This document shows positions 46,623 through 57,971 of a stretch of 64,000 bases of DNA, one piece after another. The DNA lies in the NCBI GenBank assembly GCA_032719365.1, contig CM064865.1, forward strand, positions 35,452,065 through 35,516,064. Direction: 5' to 3'. Origin of the DNA: Prinsepia uniflora. Its lineage: Eukaryota; Streptophyta; Magnoliopsida; Rosales; Rosaceae. Each line of letters begins with the position of its first letter. Position 1 is the stretch's first letter. The position numbers and the translations under genes are program-made. Under the pieces are notes generated by a model. That model had not been told where the DNA came from, searched no databases, and saw nothing but the letters and a program-made list of their open reading frames with translations.

Positions 46623-49600
46623 ATGCGCCTTCTCTCTTCTCCTTCCTCAAACCCCAACTTCACTCTCTTCTCCACCTGGCAAAACCCTAACTCCCACCCC
46701 AAATTCGCCTTCAAAATCCCCAATTTGCCCCACCATTCCTCTCATTATTTCCTCTCCGCCCCTCCGCGGTGCTCTTCGAGGGACTCCTCTACACCAGTCC
46801 TCGACCAGACCCCGTTCCTCGCTTCCGACTCCTCAAACGCGACCGTTTCAAGAGAACAGAGGCAAAACAATGCCATCCCGCCTGAGAAAGCAGAGCCTCC
46901 AAAAAGAGTGCTCCTGGTCCGCCGGCCGGCGATGGAAGTCTCTGGCGACGGTGAGACTGACGAGGCGGGAACGACTCCCCTGGACTCAGGCCTTGCCGAG
47001 TTGGCGAAGAAGTTGCAGATATTTGAGCCGGAGGAGACCCGTGAATCCGGTGTGAAAGAGAAGCCATTGTTAGTGAACCTGGACTTGGCATTGTATAGAG
47101 CTAAGATCTTGACCGGAAGCTTTCGGTATGTTGAAGCCGAGAAAATTCTTGAAAAGGTATAAAAAAATATGAAGTAGCCAAAACGTTTGTGATATTTCTT
47201 ATTTGAATTTCTTTGGAGTGTTTAATTGGAAATGCTCTGTTTGATTTTGTTGTTGTGATTTGGTTTGCAAAAGTGTATATATTATTGGCCTGAAGATGGG
47301 AGAGGTTATGTGGCATTGGGGAAGGCCTTGAGCAAACAATCGAAGACAGCGGAAGCTCGAGCTGTGTATGAGAAAGGGAGCCAAGCTACTCAAGGAGAAA
47401 ATCCATACATTTGGCAGGTTGGGAATTTTTGTATTTTGTAATTGAACTTTGCGCTATTGGTTTTTGGTGTTTGGAAAATTGAAAATTAGCAGTTCGGGAC
47501 TTGGTTATTTACAAGAATTCTAGCTACTAATATATATTAGTTTTTCGGATTTGTCAGTATGAGCTTCTTCCATTCACTCACTACAAAAAAAGAGGGAATT
47601 AATACCCTCCTGTTCGTTGATTTGATACAAATGTCGAAAAGAAAGTTCCTTGATAGGAATAGGAAGATGGATCTTGTTTGTTAGGATTGATTGGCTATTT
47701 ATTAAGAAGAGGTGGTTGTGCTTGTTTACAGTGCTGGGCTGTTCTGGAAAATAAGATGGGAAATACAAGAAGGGCAAGGGAATTATTTGATGCAGCCACG
47801 GTTGCTGATAAGAAACACATTGCTGCCTGGCATGGGTGGGGAGTTCTCGAGCTAAAACAGGGAAATATAAAAAAAGCAAGGCATCTTCTTGCTAAAGGTT
47901 TAAAGTTTTGTGGTGGGAATGAGTATGTATACCAGACACTTGCTTTGCTGGAATCTAAAGCGAATCGCAATGAGCAAGCTCGATATTTGTTTAGGCAGGC
48001 AACTAAGTGTAATCCCAAAAGCTGTGCTAGTTGGCTTGTAAGTCTTCACTTTTCTGCATTCAGTTTCTCTCTTCATATGTAACTTTCCGTGTCTTTTATG
48101 TCCATTGAGATGTTTATCTACCCTGTAGTAATTGTCCAATCTTATGATGCAGGCATGGGCTCAGTTGGAAATGCAACAGGAAAATAACCTTGTTGCGAGG
48201 AAACTCTTTGAGGTGATTGTTTATCATTAGTACGATCAGTTGACATGCATGAGTATCAGTTCCACTTCCTTGCAGATTAGGACTTTCGACCAGTTTTTTC
48301 CTTGGAATGCTTCAGTTACTAAATTGGATATGGTTTTGTTATTGTTGTTTTATTTTCTGAGTGTATTTTGATGTTTTTCACCTCTATTGGTAGAAAGCGA
48401 TACAGGCTAGCCCCAAGAATAGGTTTGCATGGCATGTTTGGGGAATGTTTGAAGTTCACATAGGTAATGTTGACAAGGCAAGAAAACTTTTAAAGATTGG
48501 TCACAAACTCAATCCAAGGGATCCAGTTCTCCTTCAGTCCCTTGCTTTATTGGAATATAAAAACTCAACTGCAAATCTTGCTCGGCAGTTGTTCAGAAGA
48601 GCATCTGAGTTGGATCCAAGGCATCAACCGGTGTGGACGGTAAGATTCTCCTATCAGTTCAGAACTGAGTTGGATCGTAGAGCATAAACCTAATTTCCAT
48701 TTTATTTGTTTACAATGTTGACCGATAAATTATGTCTGTGAACAATCCTAGTGGAGTCTATGAACTTTTACTTGTCGCTAAGTAGAGTGAAGTATGAATG
48801 CTCTTCTCTAGGACTTAATGCAGAACTGGAATTAGTCAGACGGTTCGGGGTAGAGAATTGACAAAATTATTGGGTTGTGTTTGATTCCTACTTAAAGTGA
48901 TGGATTAATCGGAATCTTGCCTTTTCCTTATTGCATTCCATCCATGTTCTTTCATACCAATCATCATTTCTTGCACAAAAACAAAAGTCATTTTCATCAT
49001 TTATGTACTGGCCACTTGCTGATAACATAATACCTGATAGAAGTATCTTTCGGGATTACAGGGCTTGCTTCTGCATACATTCATCATTGTAATTAAACAG
49101 AAAACTAATTCACTGATTGCAAAAACTTCGGGTGTTTAGGCTTGGGGATGGATGGAATGGAAGGAAGGCAACATAGAGACGGCAAGGAAATTATACCAGA
49201 AAGCATTGTCTATTAACTCCACTAGTGAAACTGCTGCTCGTTGCTTACAGGTAAATGTTCTTATTTAGTTGCCAGGTATCTTGTACTTAATTATTTGCAG
49301 CTATATTCTTCAGGTCTTTTCTATCATGTTTCTGAGAAAAAATATTAGCAATGGCACTTTGCAAGACATATTCTAACAGTGCAAACATCGACGTTGCATG
49401 AAGCACATGCATGTCTTTTAAAGTTTGATGCCAATGAAATCTGTTTCTGTTCCTGTTGCAGGCTTGGGGAGTTCTAGAACAGAGAAACGGTAACCTATCA
49501 ACAGCCCGGAGATTATTTAGATCCTCCCTTAACATAAATTCTCAGAGTTATGTCACATGGATGACATGGGCATCATTGGAGGAAAATCAAGGAAACTCTA

Positions 49601-50059
49601 CGCGTGCAGAGGAAATTCGTGACCTTTATTTCCAGCAGGTTAGTAATTACAACAGTTACTGCATCTTATAAGCAAGAAATTATACTTTTATTGCTTTTCT
49701 TGCAACAGCGCGTTGAAGTTGTGGATGATGCTTCATGGATTATGGGATTCTTAGACATTATAGACCCAGCACTTGACCGTATAAAGAGCGTCTTCAACTT
49801 GAAGAAGTTGGACCAGAATTCGCAACAAATGCAACAGAATTCTCCGAGTCCGACTATGATCACTGGTGCAAACGAAAACAGCATGGATGAAGAGTTGGTT
49901 GGGCCTTCCCCCTATGGAAATGACATGGAAAGTGAGAGTGGTTTTGACGTGGATGCTTTTGTTAGAGAAAAATTATCTCTAGACCCATCTAAGCTACAAG
50001 TTCAGATGGAAAGCTCACGAGCTTCGGTGCTAGACAGAGCAAGATCCCAACTTTTATAG
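46623..50059 (+). CDS. HCF107: Chloroplast HAT/TPR-repeat RNA-binding protein, HCF107/Mbb1 family
   Basis: Eight exons: 46623-47156, 47274-47417, 47732-48037, 48153-48212, 48394-48639, 49140-49250, 49462-49638, 49709-50059. Together they make 642 codons plus stop, close to the family's usual length. Every intron is GT-AG and phase 0. Residues 1 to about 60 are Ser/Pro-rich with few acidic residues, as in a chloroplast transit peptide. An acidic linker follows. From about residue 150 to 530 there are at least nine half-TPR (HAT) repeats of the form W-x-x-W-(x)-x-L-E...GN...AR-x-L-F, for example AWHGWGVLELKQGNIKKAR, AWGWMEWKEGNIETAR and AWGVLEQRNGNLSTAR. The C-terminal 116 residues are acidic. 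In Arabidopsis and Chlamydomonas this family binds the psbH 5' region, protects processed psbB-operon mRNAs and supports photosystem II CP47 (PsbB) production. That role is inferred here from similarity. Introns often fall next to the repeated Trp motif. No lesion is seen; the start is the first ATG giving a transit-like N terminus. Confidence 0.95.
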
Positions 50060-50689
50060 TGATTTGCTGATGGAGAAGAGCGTGTTACTTGTGACCTGTT
50101 GCATATATGGAACTTATCCAGATGGCTCTAGTACAAATTACAGTAGAGCAATTGAGTCCAGTCGTATATAGGATTGATTCGTATACGAGCTTTCGAGGTT
50201 GTATATAACTCTGGTTTCAGTGATGGGAGGAGATGAAAGAGGCCTAGCTTACCTTGGAGTAAAAGGTAACCTGATATGCACTAAAAAAATTAATAGAAAT
50301 GTGTAGTTTACTGGATGCACGTATTTTTCTATGTATTGATTTCTGATTACTACTTTTTTGGTCAATCATCTCAATTTTCTTTATAAATATCAAATAATTA
50401 TTTAAACTCAAAAGCTTTAGTATTATAAATCTATCTTTCAAAAATATTGGCTGAGTACGGGTGCAATTTAGATTGGGCAGCATAGGCTCAATTAAGTCTT
50501 TATCTCGACCATATGTGTTTAAATTACAAATAAACCTATCCGGACCCAACTTGAGCATTTGTTATCTAGGGTTAGGTTAGGTTGAAGTCCTAACCTCTCC
50601 TAATATGAATTTTCACTAACCCAACCCAACTCGATTTTATAACCAAAACTCCTTCATACATGTATATAAATTATTTTTAGGATTTTTAG
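50060..50689 (+). other. 3' flank of the HCF107-like gene
   Basis: The 3' UTR probably lies within the first 200-250 bp; no certain poly(A) signal can be chosen. The rest is AT-rich. Around 50440-50640 there are GGTTAGGTTAGGTTG and CCAACCCAACTCG runs typical of old repeats, but I cannot assign a family. Confidence 0.4.
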
Positions 50690-52109
50690 TTAAATGCACC
50701 ATGAACTCGTAAGTTTGTCATACTTTGCATCATGAACTCGTTATTCGTTCATTTAGCTGCATTAAACGGCCGAATTATGCCCCTCAGTTTCATTTCTGTC
50801 GTCACAATTGTTTACTTTGATGTTAAAATGTCTATGTGGCACTTACTTGAATAAAAATACATTAAATTGACAAATGGTAATTGTGCAACTTCATAATAAT
50901 ATGGAATTTCAACCGTACTTTTCTTCTCTCTCCACCTCCTCTCCCATCTCTCCTCCTCCCCTGCTGTCCTCGCCGATTCCGGTCTCAACCATCATTCCCA
51001 AAGCAATAATCTGCAATTGATAATCACAAAATAAGAAACTCATTAGATCTCCATTTTAGAATATCCTTTTTTTCCTCTTTCCTTTTTTACATCACCAGCA
51101 ACATGAGATTTTGGGCTTTTGCTCTATGTTGTTCAAAACCATTGACGAAAATCACCAGTACAATTAGAGACGAGTAAAGCAAACCCAAAGTAGAAAAAGA
51201 AACGATTTTGATTTGAATGATCTATTGAAGGCATGAACATGTTGAAATACTCACCTTCCACTGCACATAAGCAAGTATTTGATGATTTTGAACTAAAATC
51301 TCATATGGGACATCACCATTTTTGCTTCTTATATAAACCACATATACCTGATAGTTTAATGAAATTTTGCTGAAATACTCACCATCCACTATGCATAGAT
51401 GCAACTATTTGATGATTTTGAATCATAAGCTCATCTGGGTCATCACCATTTTTGCTTCCCATAAAAACCACATATACCTGATGGTTTGATGAAATTGTAT
51501 ATAGCAATAACTCTCTGGTTCGAAGAAATTGTATAGAGCAATAAACTACAGATGCAAGTATTTGATGGTTTGACGAAACTGTATTTACCTAATGCTTCCC
51601 ATATAAACCGCATATAAATCTCATATGGGTCATCACCTTTAATAACTCTGGTTTTTTGTTCTTGTTTGTGATTATTTTTTACATTTTTAATTTTTTTTTT
51701 ATGTTCAATTTTTATTGATTTGATTTCTGTTACTGGATGTGAATTATGGTTTGATGCAATGTTGCCTGATAGGGGAAGAAGATGGGGCAAGTAAGGGACG
51801 AGAGGGTTATCTAAGAAGAAGATGAATCAAATTCTCAGAATTTTCCTTCTCAATTGAATGGTTAAAATTATCAGATAAAAATGATCTTTTATATCAAAAC
51901 AAAAAAACAGAAAAATTAATTTCCCAATCATTTAAAGTATGCCAACATGTCAAAAATTTCAATTTTGCCCTTTTTTTTTACGGCCATTTAACATCTATGA
52001 CGAAAATATAGTTGAGTGGAACAACTCGGCCGTTTCATGCAATTAAATGAGCGAATAACAAATTCAGAGTGTAAAGTGTGATAAACTTACGAGTTCATGG
52101 TGCATTTAA
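50690..52109. mobile_element. DNA transposon-like unit with long terminal inverted repeats
   Basis: The left end TTAAATGCACCATGAACTCG (50690 on) is matched in reverse complement at the right end (CGAGTTCATGGTGCATTTAA, 52090-52109). Similarity continues inward for about 90 bp through TTATTCGTTCATTTA and the AACGGCCGA block. The interior has no long frame. It holds three related stretches around TCATCACCATTTTTGCTT (51312-51330, 51440-51460, and a diverged one near 51620). Long inverted ends without coding capacity suggest a non-autonomous Mutator-like element. I could not see a clear 8-10 bp target duplication. Confidence 0.7.
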
Positions 52110-52854
52110 GATAAAATGTAATTAATTAACAACATAATGTAATTTTAAAATTCTTTAAACGCATGTTAATTGATTCTAACCAATTTTAGTTTTTTTGTCC
52201 AACAATAATTTTGATGACCATGAATAGACTCTATGAAATGGATTTTGAGCATCTAACATCAAGGAATGTTGAGTTTATTTGTTTAAAGTGAATAATATAT
52301 TTTTAATTTTCGATTTGAATGTACCACGTCAAGGTTTGTGGGTTGAACTCGAGTCAACTCAAATGCAAACCAAAACTTGTAAAAACCCCAAGGTACCCAA
52401 ATACACACAAATCCAAGTTTACCATACTAATTAGAATTATGAAAGTTGAATTAGAGTTGGATTGGCCTTCTAAACTACTCAATTTGTTGGGATTGCATCC
52501 GATGATCCCCTTGCTTATCATGAGAGTGAATTAGGAATGAACAGTAAGGATAAAAGCGAAATCTACTTTATACTCAAATGAAGAATAAGAATAAAAGTGA
52601 AATCTACTTTATACTCACTTGAATTAAGAAAGAAGAATAAGAATAAAAGCGAAATCTACTTTATGCTCATTTCTAATCACGAGTAACGCCCAATAGATCG
52701 TGAGAAATCATTTGGATAATGTTGTAAAATTTTTAAGTTGAAGATGCTTAAAACGAGCTTGTGGAGTTGGATAGAAAAATCTACTTTTTGACCAACAAAT
52801 GGTTGCTTTAAATGGGACATTATTAAAAACAAAACAGGCTTGAGCCGCACAAGC
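52110..52854. other. Intergenic DNA with a small tandem repeat
   Basis: AT-rich, no gene seen. Three copies of a 35-bp-type unit around AAAAGCGAAATCTACTTTAT occur at about 52551, 52594 and 52647, unevenly spaced. Confidence 0.6.
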
Positions 52855-53120
52855 TGTCACGACCCGACTCTCTTAACATAATATTTGTCCGCTTTGGGTC
52901 TTGTCCTCACGTTTTTGTTTATGGGAAGGGAACTCACACACAATTTCCTAGTAAATCACCCATCATAGGATTGCTTTAGTCCAAATTCGCTTAACTTTGG
53001 AGTTCCAACAAAACGAAAAAACCAGTGAGCTCCCAAAAACCCTCATACTAGATAGATACGTGCCCACACACATATAAGACACTTCACCTTTCCCTCCCCG
53101 AACAATGTGAGATTGTTTAC
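52855..53120 (-). mobile_element. Cassandra-type (TRIM) solo LTR
   Basis: On the minus strand this 266-bp unit ends in GAGTCGGGTCGTGACA and starts near a decayed TGTAACATCTCACATTGTTC, followed by GGAGGGAAAGGTGAAGTGTC. This is the layout of Cassandra terminal-repeat-in-miniature LTRs, which are known for an embedded 5S rRNA-like domain; that domain is present at 52942-53009. No second LTR or interior lies nearby, and no target duplication is evident. The outer right edge is uncertain by a few bases. Confidence 0.75.
52942..53009 (-). ncRNA. 5S rRNA-like domain in the Cassandra LTR
   Basis: The minus strand reads GTTGGAACTCCAAAGTTAAGCG, then GATGGGTGATTTACTAGGAA. This matches the 5S rRNA segment that contains the internal control region: A box AAGTTAAGCG and C-box region GATGGGTGA. 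Several changes from 5S rRNA (for example GTGATTTACTAGGAA) make this a decayed relative and not a functional 5S gene. Confidence 0.75.
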
Positions 53121-53698
53121 CGTTCTTCCCAAGACATGGGGCTTACATTTAATGTTTATGTCTGTGATTCAGAGCATTCAATCAACAATTAAGGTAAATC
53201 ATATTGTAAGTGTTTATATCCGCGATTCAGGGCATTTACAATATGAAGAGTTTATGATGGTAATCAAGGTAATGAATGCAAGATTTTGTGATTGGTTAAA
53301 TAAGTACAAATATTGGCGTGTGGACATGGTAAGTGGATGATGATGTCACTTGTATATATGTTAGTTAGGAGTAGATTAAATAATGTGATTGTTGGTTTGG
53401 ATTTGCTTATGTAAAATTTTCGGTTTTGTCTATGAAACTAATCTATAGTTTGCAGGTACAAATTAGCATGAGCATTCACATTTAAATTTATAGTTGTAAA
53501 ACGTAACTTCGGTTACACACTTTTAAAACCTCTATCTTTGTTCTTTCTACTAAACGTTAATCATACATAGGTACCCCCAATCCCCGATGCAGAACAATCC
53601 CTATTTACCAATGTTACATCTACAAAAAAAGGTTTTTAATTGCAAACATTTTTCTTAAGTGTTGAGTATTACTTTGTATTTACTTTAATGCTTGGTTT
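53121..53698. other. Unassigned intergenic DNA
   Basis: No gene recognised. A short near-repeat, GTTTATRTCYGYGATTCAG, occurs at about 53153 and 53212. Confidence 0.6.
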
Positions 53699-56160
53699 TT
53701 ACGTAGCAGTAATTACCTCGATTCGGAAGAGTTGTTCATCCGGAAACATCTCTTGAATCTCCACTGGATCTCGTCCATGCACAATACGGCTCAGGTGGTC
53801 AGCTACCACGTTTTCTGCACACTTCTTGTCCTTTATCTCAATTTCAAACTCTTGAAGAAGAAGAATCCACCAGATTATCCTTGGTTTAGCTTCCTTCTTG
53901 GCCAGGAGATACTTCAGTTTTGAATAATTAGTATAAAAAATAACTTTAGTTTGAAGTAAATAAGAATGAAACTTATCTGGAGCAAACACAACAATAAGCA
54001 ACTCCTTCTCAGTTGTGGTGTAGTTTAGTTGGGCATCCTCTAGAGTTCTGGATGTATAGTATATGGCACAGCGCTTCTTGTCCTTCGTTTGTCCAAGCAC
54101 GACACCAACAACTTAGTCAGAGGCATCACACATTGGTTCAAAGGGTAAGGACCAATCAGAGGCACAAAGAATAGGTGTCGTGGTCAAGAGTTATTTTAGC
54201 TTCCCAAAAGATTCTTGGCATTCCCCATCAAAGCCAAATGGTGTCTCCTTTTGAAGCAATCGGCACAAAGGCCTTACAACGTGGGAAAAGTCCTTGATAG
54301 ATCTTTTATAGAAACCCACGTGACCAAGAAATTAACTAATCACTCTAATAGAAGTGGGAGAGGGTAAGTACCGCACAAGATCAACCGTAGCTTTATAAAC
54401 TTTTATTCCTCTTTCAGAGACAATATGACCGAAAACTATCCCTGTCTAACCATGAAGTGACATTCACTCAGTTAAGTACTAAGTTAGTTTCGACACATCT
54501 TTGTAAGATAAGTTCTAAGTGTTCTAAGCATGCATCAAAATTATCTCCAAAGACACTGAAATCATCCATAAACACTTCAATTATGTTTTCGACATATTCA
54601 GAGAAAATAGAAAGCATGCATCTTTGGAACGTATCTGGGGCATTACATAAGCTAAAAGGCATTCTCCTATAGTAAAAAGTTTCAAAATAACAAGTGAAAG
54701 TCGTTTTTTCTTTATCGTTTTGAGTTATACAAATTTGATTGTACCCAGAATAACCATCAAGAAAGTAATAAAAGGAATGACTAGCTAACCTTTCAAGCAT
54801 TTGATCGATGAAAGGCAAAGGGAAATGGTCCTTCCTGGTTACTTTGTTAAGGCACTTGTACTCTATGCAGACTCTGTATCCAGTCACTGTTCTCTGAGGT
54901 ACGAGCTCATCTTTATTGTTTTTCACAACTTCCATCATATGGGGATGAAGTCGACATTGAGCTTCATGATAGGGTTTTGCATCATCTTCTAACAAGATTC
55001 GATGCACACATGTAGCAAGGCTGATTCTATTGATGTATGACAAAGTCCATCCAATGGCAGCCTTATACTTTGTTGGAACACTTACCAATCTTGCTTCTTG
55101 TGATCTAGTTAGTGTAGAAGACACTATAACGGGAAAGGTCTCATCTTGGCCGAGATAGGCATCTTTCAGGTGGTTATGGAGAACTTTGAGCTCTAGAGTA
55201 GGGGCCTGAACCACTGAAGGAGGCGTTTTATCAGTACTAACTAGAATTGATAAAGGAGTAGGGAAACTTACCAGTGTAGTAGTATCATTGAGGGCTATAA
55301 CCTCTCCTAAAATCCGAGGCTCTAGTTCATGATCCATGTCATCATCTAGGATGTACACATGTGGAGTTAGGCTTACTCCTTCCTAGATCACCATATTGAG
55401 TCATCCTCACGTGTAGATTCAAAGTGGTTCTGCACAAGAAAGTTACACACATAAATAGAAAAAGTAGTTTGAGTAGTAAAACTAAGCTACCTCATGGCAT
55501 CGTAGATATTGAATCCTACCTCCTCCCTTTCAACTTCCATAATTAGTGTGCCATGGTATACGCCAATCTTTGTTTTTGCAGTTCTTATGAATGGTCGTAA
55601 CAGCATGATTGGAGCTTGATTCGTAGGCGAATCCTCCATTTCAAGGACATAAAAGTCCATAGGAAAAATGAGTTGGTTAACTTGCATAAGAACATCCTTC
55701 ACGCATCCTTTAGGATACACATTACAACGATTGGCTAATTTCAGTTCACCTAAACATAGGACAATATAAAGGGAATATGGCATGACATTAATAGATGCAC
55801 CTAAATCTAGCATGAATTTATCAAAAGTTTTGTTACCAATCATGCAGGGAACAAAAAAACACCCTAGATCCTTTAACTTCGAGGGTCTTTGTTGAATGGC
55901 AACTGAAACTGTCTCGTTCACCATCATAAGCTCCTATCTCATTTAGAGCCTTGGAGTGCATAACTCTTTCAGAAACTTCACATACTTTGGCACTTTCTGG
56001 ATGCACTCGATCAAGGGCATGTTTTCTTGTACCCGCTTGAAGATTTCCAAGATTTCTTCAGCAGATTCATCCTTTTAGGACTTTGAAAATCTACTTGGAA
56101 ATGGTGCACACACAAACGAAGAATTAGTAAAAACCAATCTTGAGGGGTTATGGTCATTAA
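53699..56160 (-). pseudogene. Athila-lineage pol relic (protease, RT, RNase H)
   Basis: Reading leftward: a gag-end block (KYVKFLKELCTPRL, near 55965), a protease domain with LDLGASINVMPYSLY (55487-55927), a reverse transcriptase with FMDDFSVFG (54468-55358) and RNase H with ENVVADHLSR (53699-54100). The FMDDFSVFG and DLGASINVMP motifs are characteristic of the Athila branch of Ty3/gypsy. The three blocks are in different frames with stops between them. The RT lacks about 30 residues between HPHMMEVV and NNKDELVPQRTVTG. No LTR, integrase or primer site of this element is present, so both ends are truncated. Confidence 0.88.
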
Positions 56161-56164
56161 CTTG

Positions 56165-56533
56165 TGTAACAGCCCGTCCTAGAAATTGGGATTAGATTAG
56201 TGGTTAATGACAGATTAGTAAAGTTAATCGGTGATTTGGTGGGTGCTTTCGGACGGATAGTGCAAAATGACATTTTTCCCTTGGAATGGGCAAAATGTTG
56301 ACTTTTTGTTTGGACGGTCAAATGGACTTTGACCGACGACCATAACGAACTTCAGGACGTCACGAGTTCATAGACAGGTGGCATGTCCGATTCCGACATT
56401 TGAGGAAAAAGTTATGACGTTGGGAAGTTCGAGGGTAATTTGGTTGAAAAAGGGCAATTTGTTGACTTTTCAAATGACATGAAATTTTCACGAACTTTAG
56501 GGACCGTTAGATAGGTATCGATGCCCAGAATAC
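56165..56533 (+). mobile_element. LTR shard, 5' end only
   Basis: TGTAACAGCCCGTCC start followed by the U3 blocks of the shared family (GTTGACTTTT, GGTCAAATGGACTTTGACC, GACAGGTGGCATG). It breaks off after about 370 bp, where minus-strand LTR-D sequence begins. Confidence 0.75.
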
Positions 56534-57937
56534 AACCCGATCAGTTAGCCCTCAATCCTCAATCAATTCTTCTTGTTTTCAATCCTATCACCTTCTCTAA
56601 TTCATTAATTTTAGGTCTGTATTAACGATTAACCTCGACTAACATTAACACGACCCAACTCAAGCTCAAACAGTCGAACAAGTCGACGTCTGGAACTCAT
56701 CCTACACGGTTCCATTTCCAAATTAACTTCACCAGTAGCTTAAGGGAACCTAGACGAACCAAAACATCCAACCAATTAACCCCAAACTAACCTAGAAGTC
56801 GTCGTCCTCAAGCTCGACAATACTCAGAGCCAGGGAACTCCGTCCTTGACCAATTCGCGAGTGATGTCCTTCGAAATCGATGTGATTGGTTTCCTTTTGC
56901 TCCCAGAAGACTAGAACGGCCCTTAGTTTAGCTCGAATTTCCCCACGATTTGATCTTCGATTTTTCCCTCCAACTGGTTTTTCTCTGAACTGGAACTTGG
57001 ATTCCTGGGCAAAATGGGCTCCAATCTCTACAACTCTAGCACCGTCGTGTTTCTGTCACTCCCAGAAGTCTCCCTATGTGTTTAGATTTGCCTCAAAGCC
57101 CGTAGGAATTGAACTCTGAGTTTTCCCTCCAAAAAAACCCGAAACTGGTTCTTCACGGTTCTCTCAATCTCTCTCGGTTTCTCGACAGCTGAACGATTCC
57201 AAATGAGCTCCCAGACTCAAAGGCAAACAGATAATCGATCAAATGGAAAACAACCCGTGGGAAACCGTCTGATTCCTCTCTGAAAATTTGTTTCCCGCAC
57301 GCTGAAACCATGGCCATTTTCTAAGCTCTCCCGTGCACTGAGCACTGATCGGTCGACCATGTGTGCCTCCCACTGCCTCAATTCTTATAAACAAAACCCA
57401 CTCACCAGTCCACTAGGCTATAAACAATTTGAACGCACAAAACACCACGGCACGGCCGTGTGCTCTGTTGTTCACGGTGGTGCTACAGTAACCACTGTGA
57501 AATGACCAAAATGCCCCTCTGTGCAATAATTACCAAATTGTCCTCCAACTTCCGTGACCCGTAACTCGGTCACCCGACGTCCGCTTCACGCGTGCCGCCT
57601 GTCGTTGTACTCGGGATGTCGAGACGAACATAACGGTCTTCGTGTAATGTGAATATCAATTGTCAAACAAAAAATCAACTTTTTTCCCATAACGTCCAAT
57701 TTACGATAATGCCCCTGGACTTCCGCACGTCATAACTTTCACCCTGATCGTCCGAATCGGACGTGCCACCTGTCTATGAACTCGTGACGTCCCGAACTAC
57801 GTCACGGTCATCACCCAACGTCTGTTCGACCCTCCAATCAAAAGTCAACAAATTGACCACACGAATCACAGGGATAAAAACGTCATTTTATTCAATATTT
57901 TACAATATTACATTTTCAGAATGTCCGGGGCGTTACA
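56534..57937 (-). mobile_element. 3' LTR of element D (partial)
   Basis: The right edge GGGGCGTTACA is the LTR start on the minus strand; U3 holds CGTGACGT...ACGTCACG (57806-57783) and W-boxes. The first donor reads CTAG|GTTAG (GT 56791-56790). The LTR is cut inside the first putative intron by the head-to-head plus-strand shard, so the exon, array and 3' end are missing. Confidence 0.8.
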
Positions 57938-57971
57938 ATCTCCCTCCCTTAAGAAATTTCGTCCCGAAATT
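57938..57971 (-). other. Polypurine tract, element D
   Basis: The minus strand reads GAAATTTCGGGACGAAATTT and then CTTAAGGGAGGGAGAT up to the LTR start. Confidence 0.8.

Noticed and set aside
46531..47055. A 174-codon frame overlapping HCF107 exon 1
   Set aside because: It starts at a non-ATG codon and is a frame shadow of the Ser/Pro-rich transit peptide region.
52942..53009. A genuine 5S rRNA gene
   Set aside because: Only the middle part of 5S is similar, with many changes, and it is embedded in a Cassandra-type LTR.
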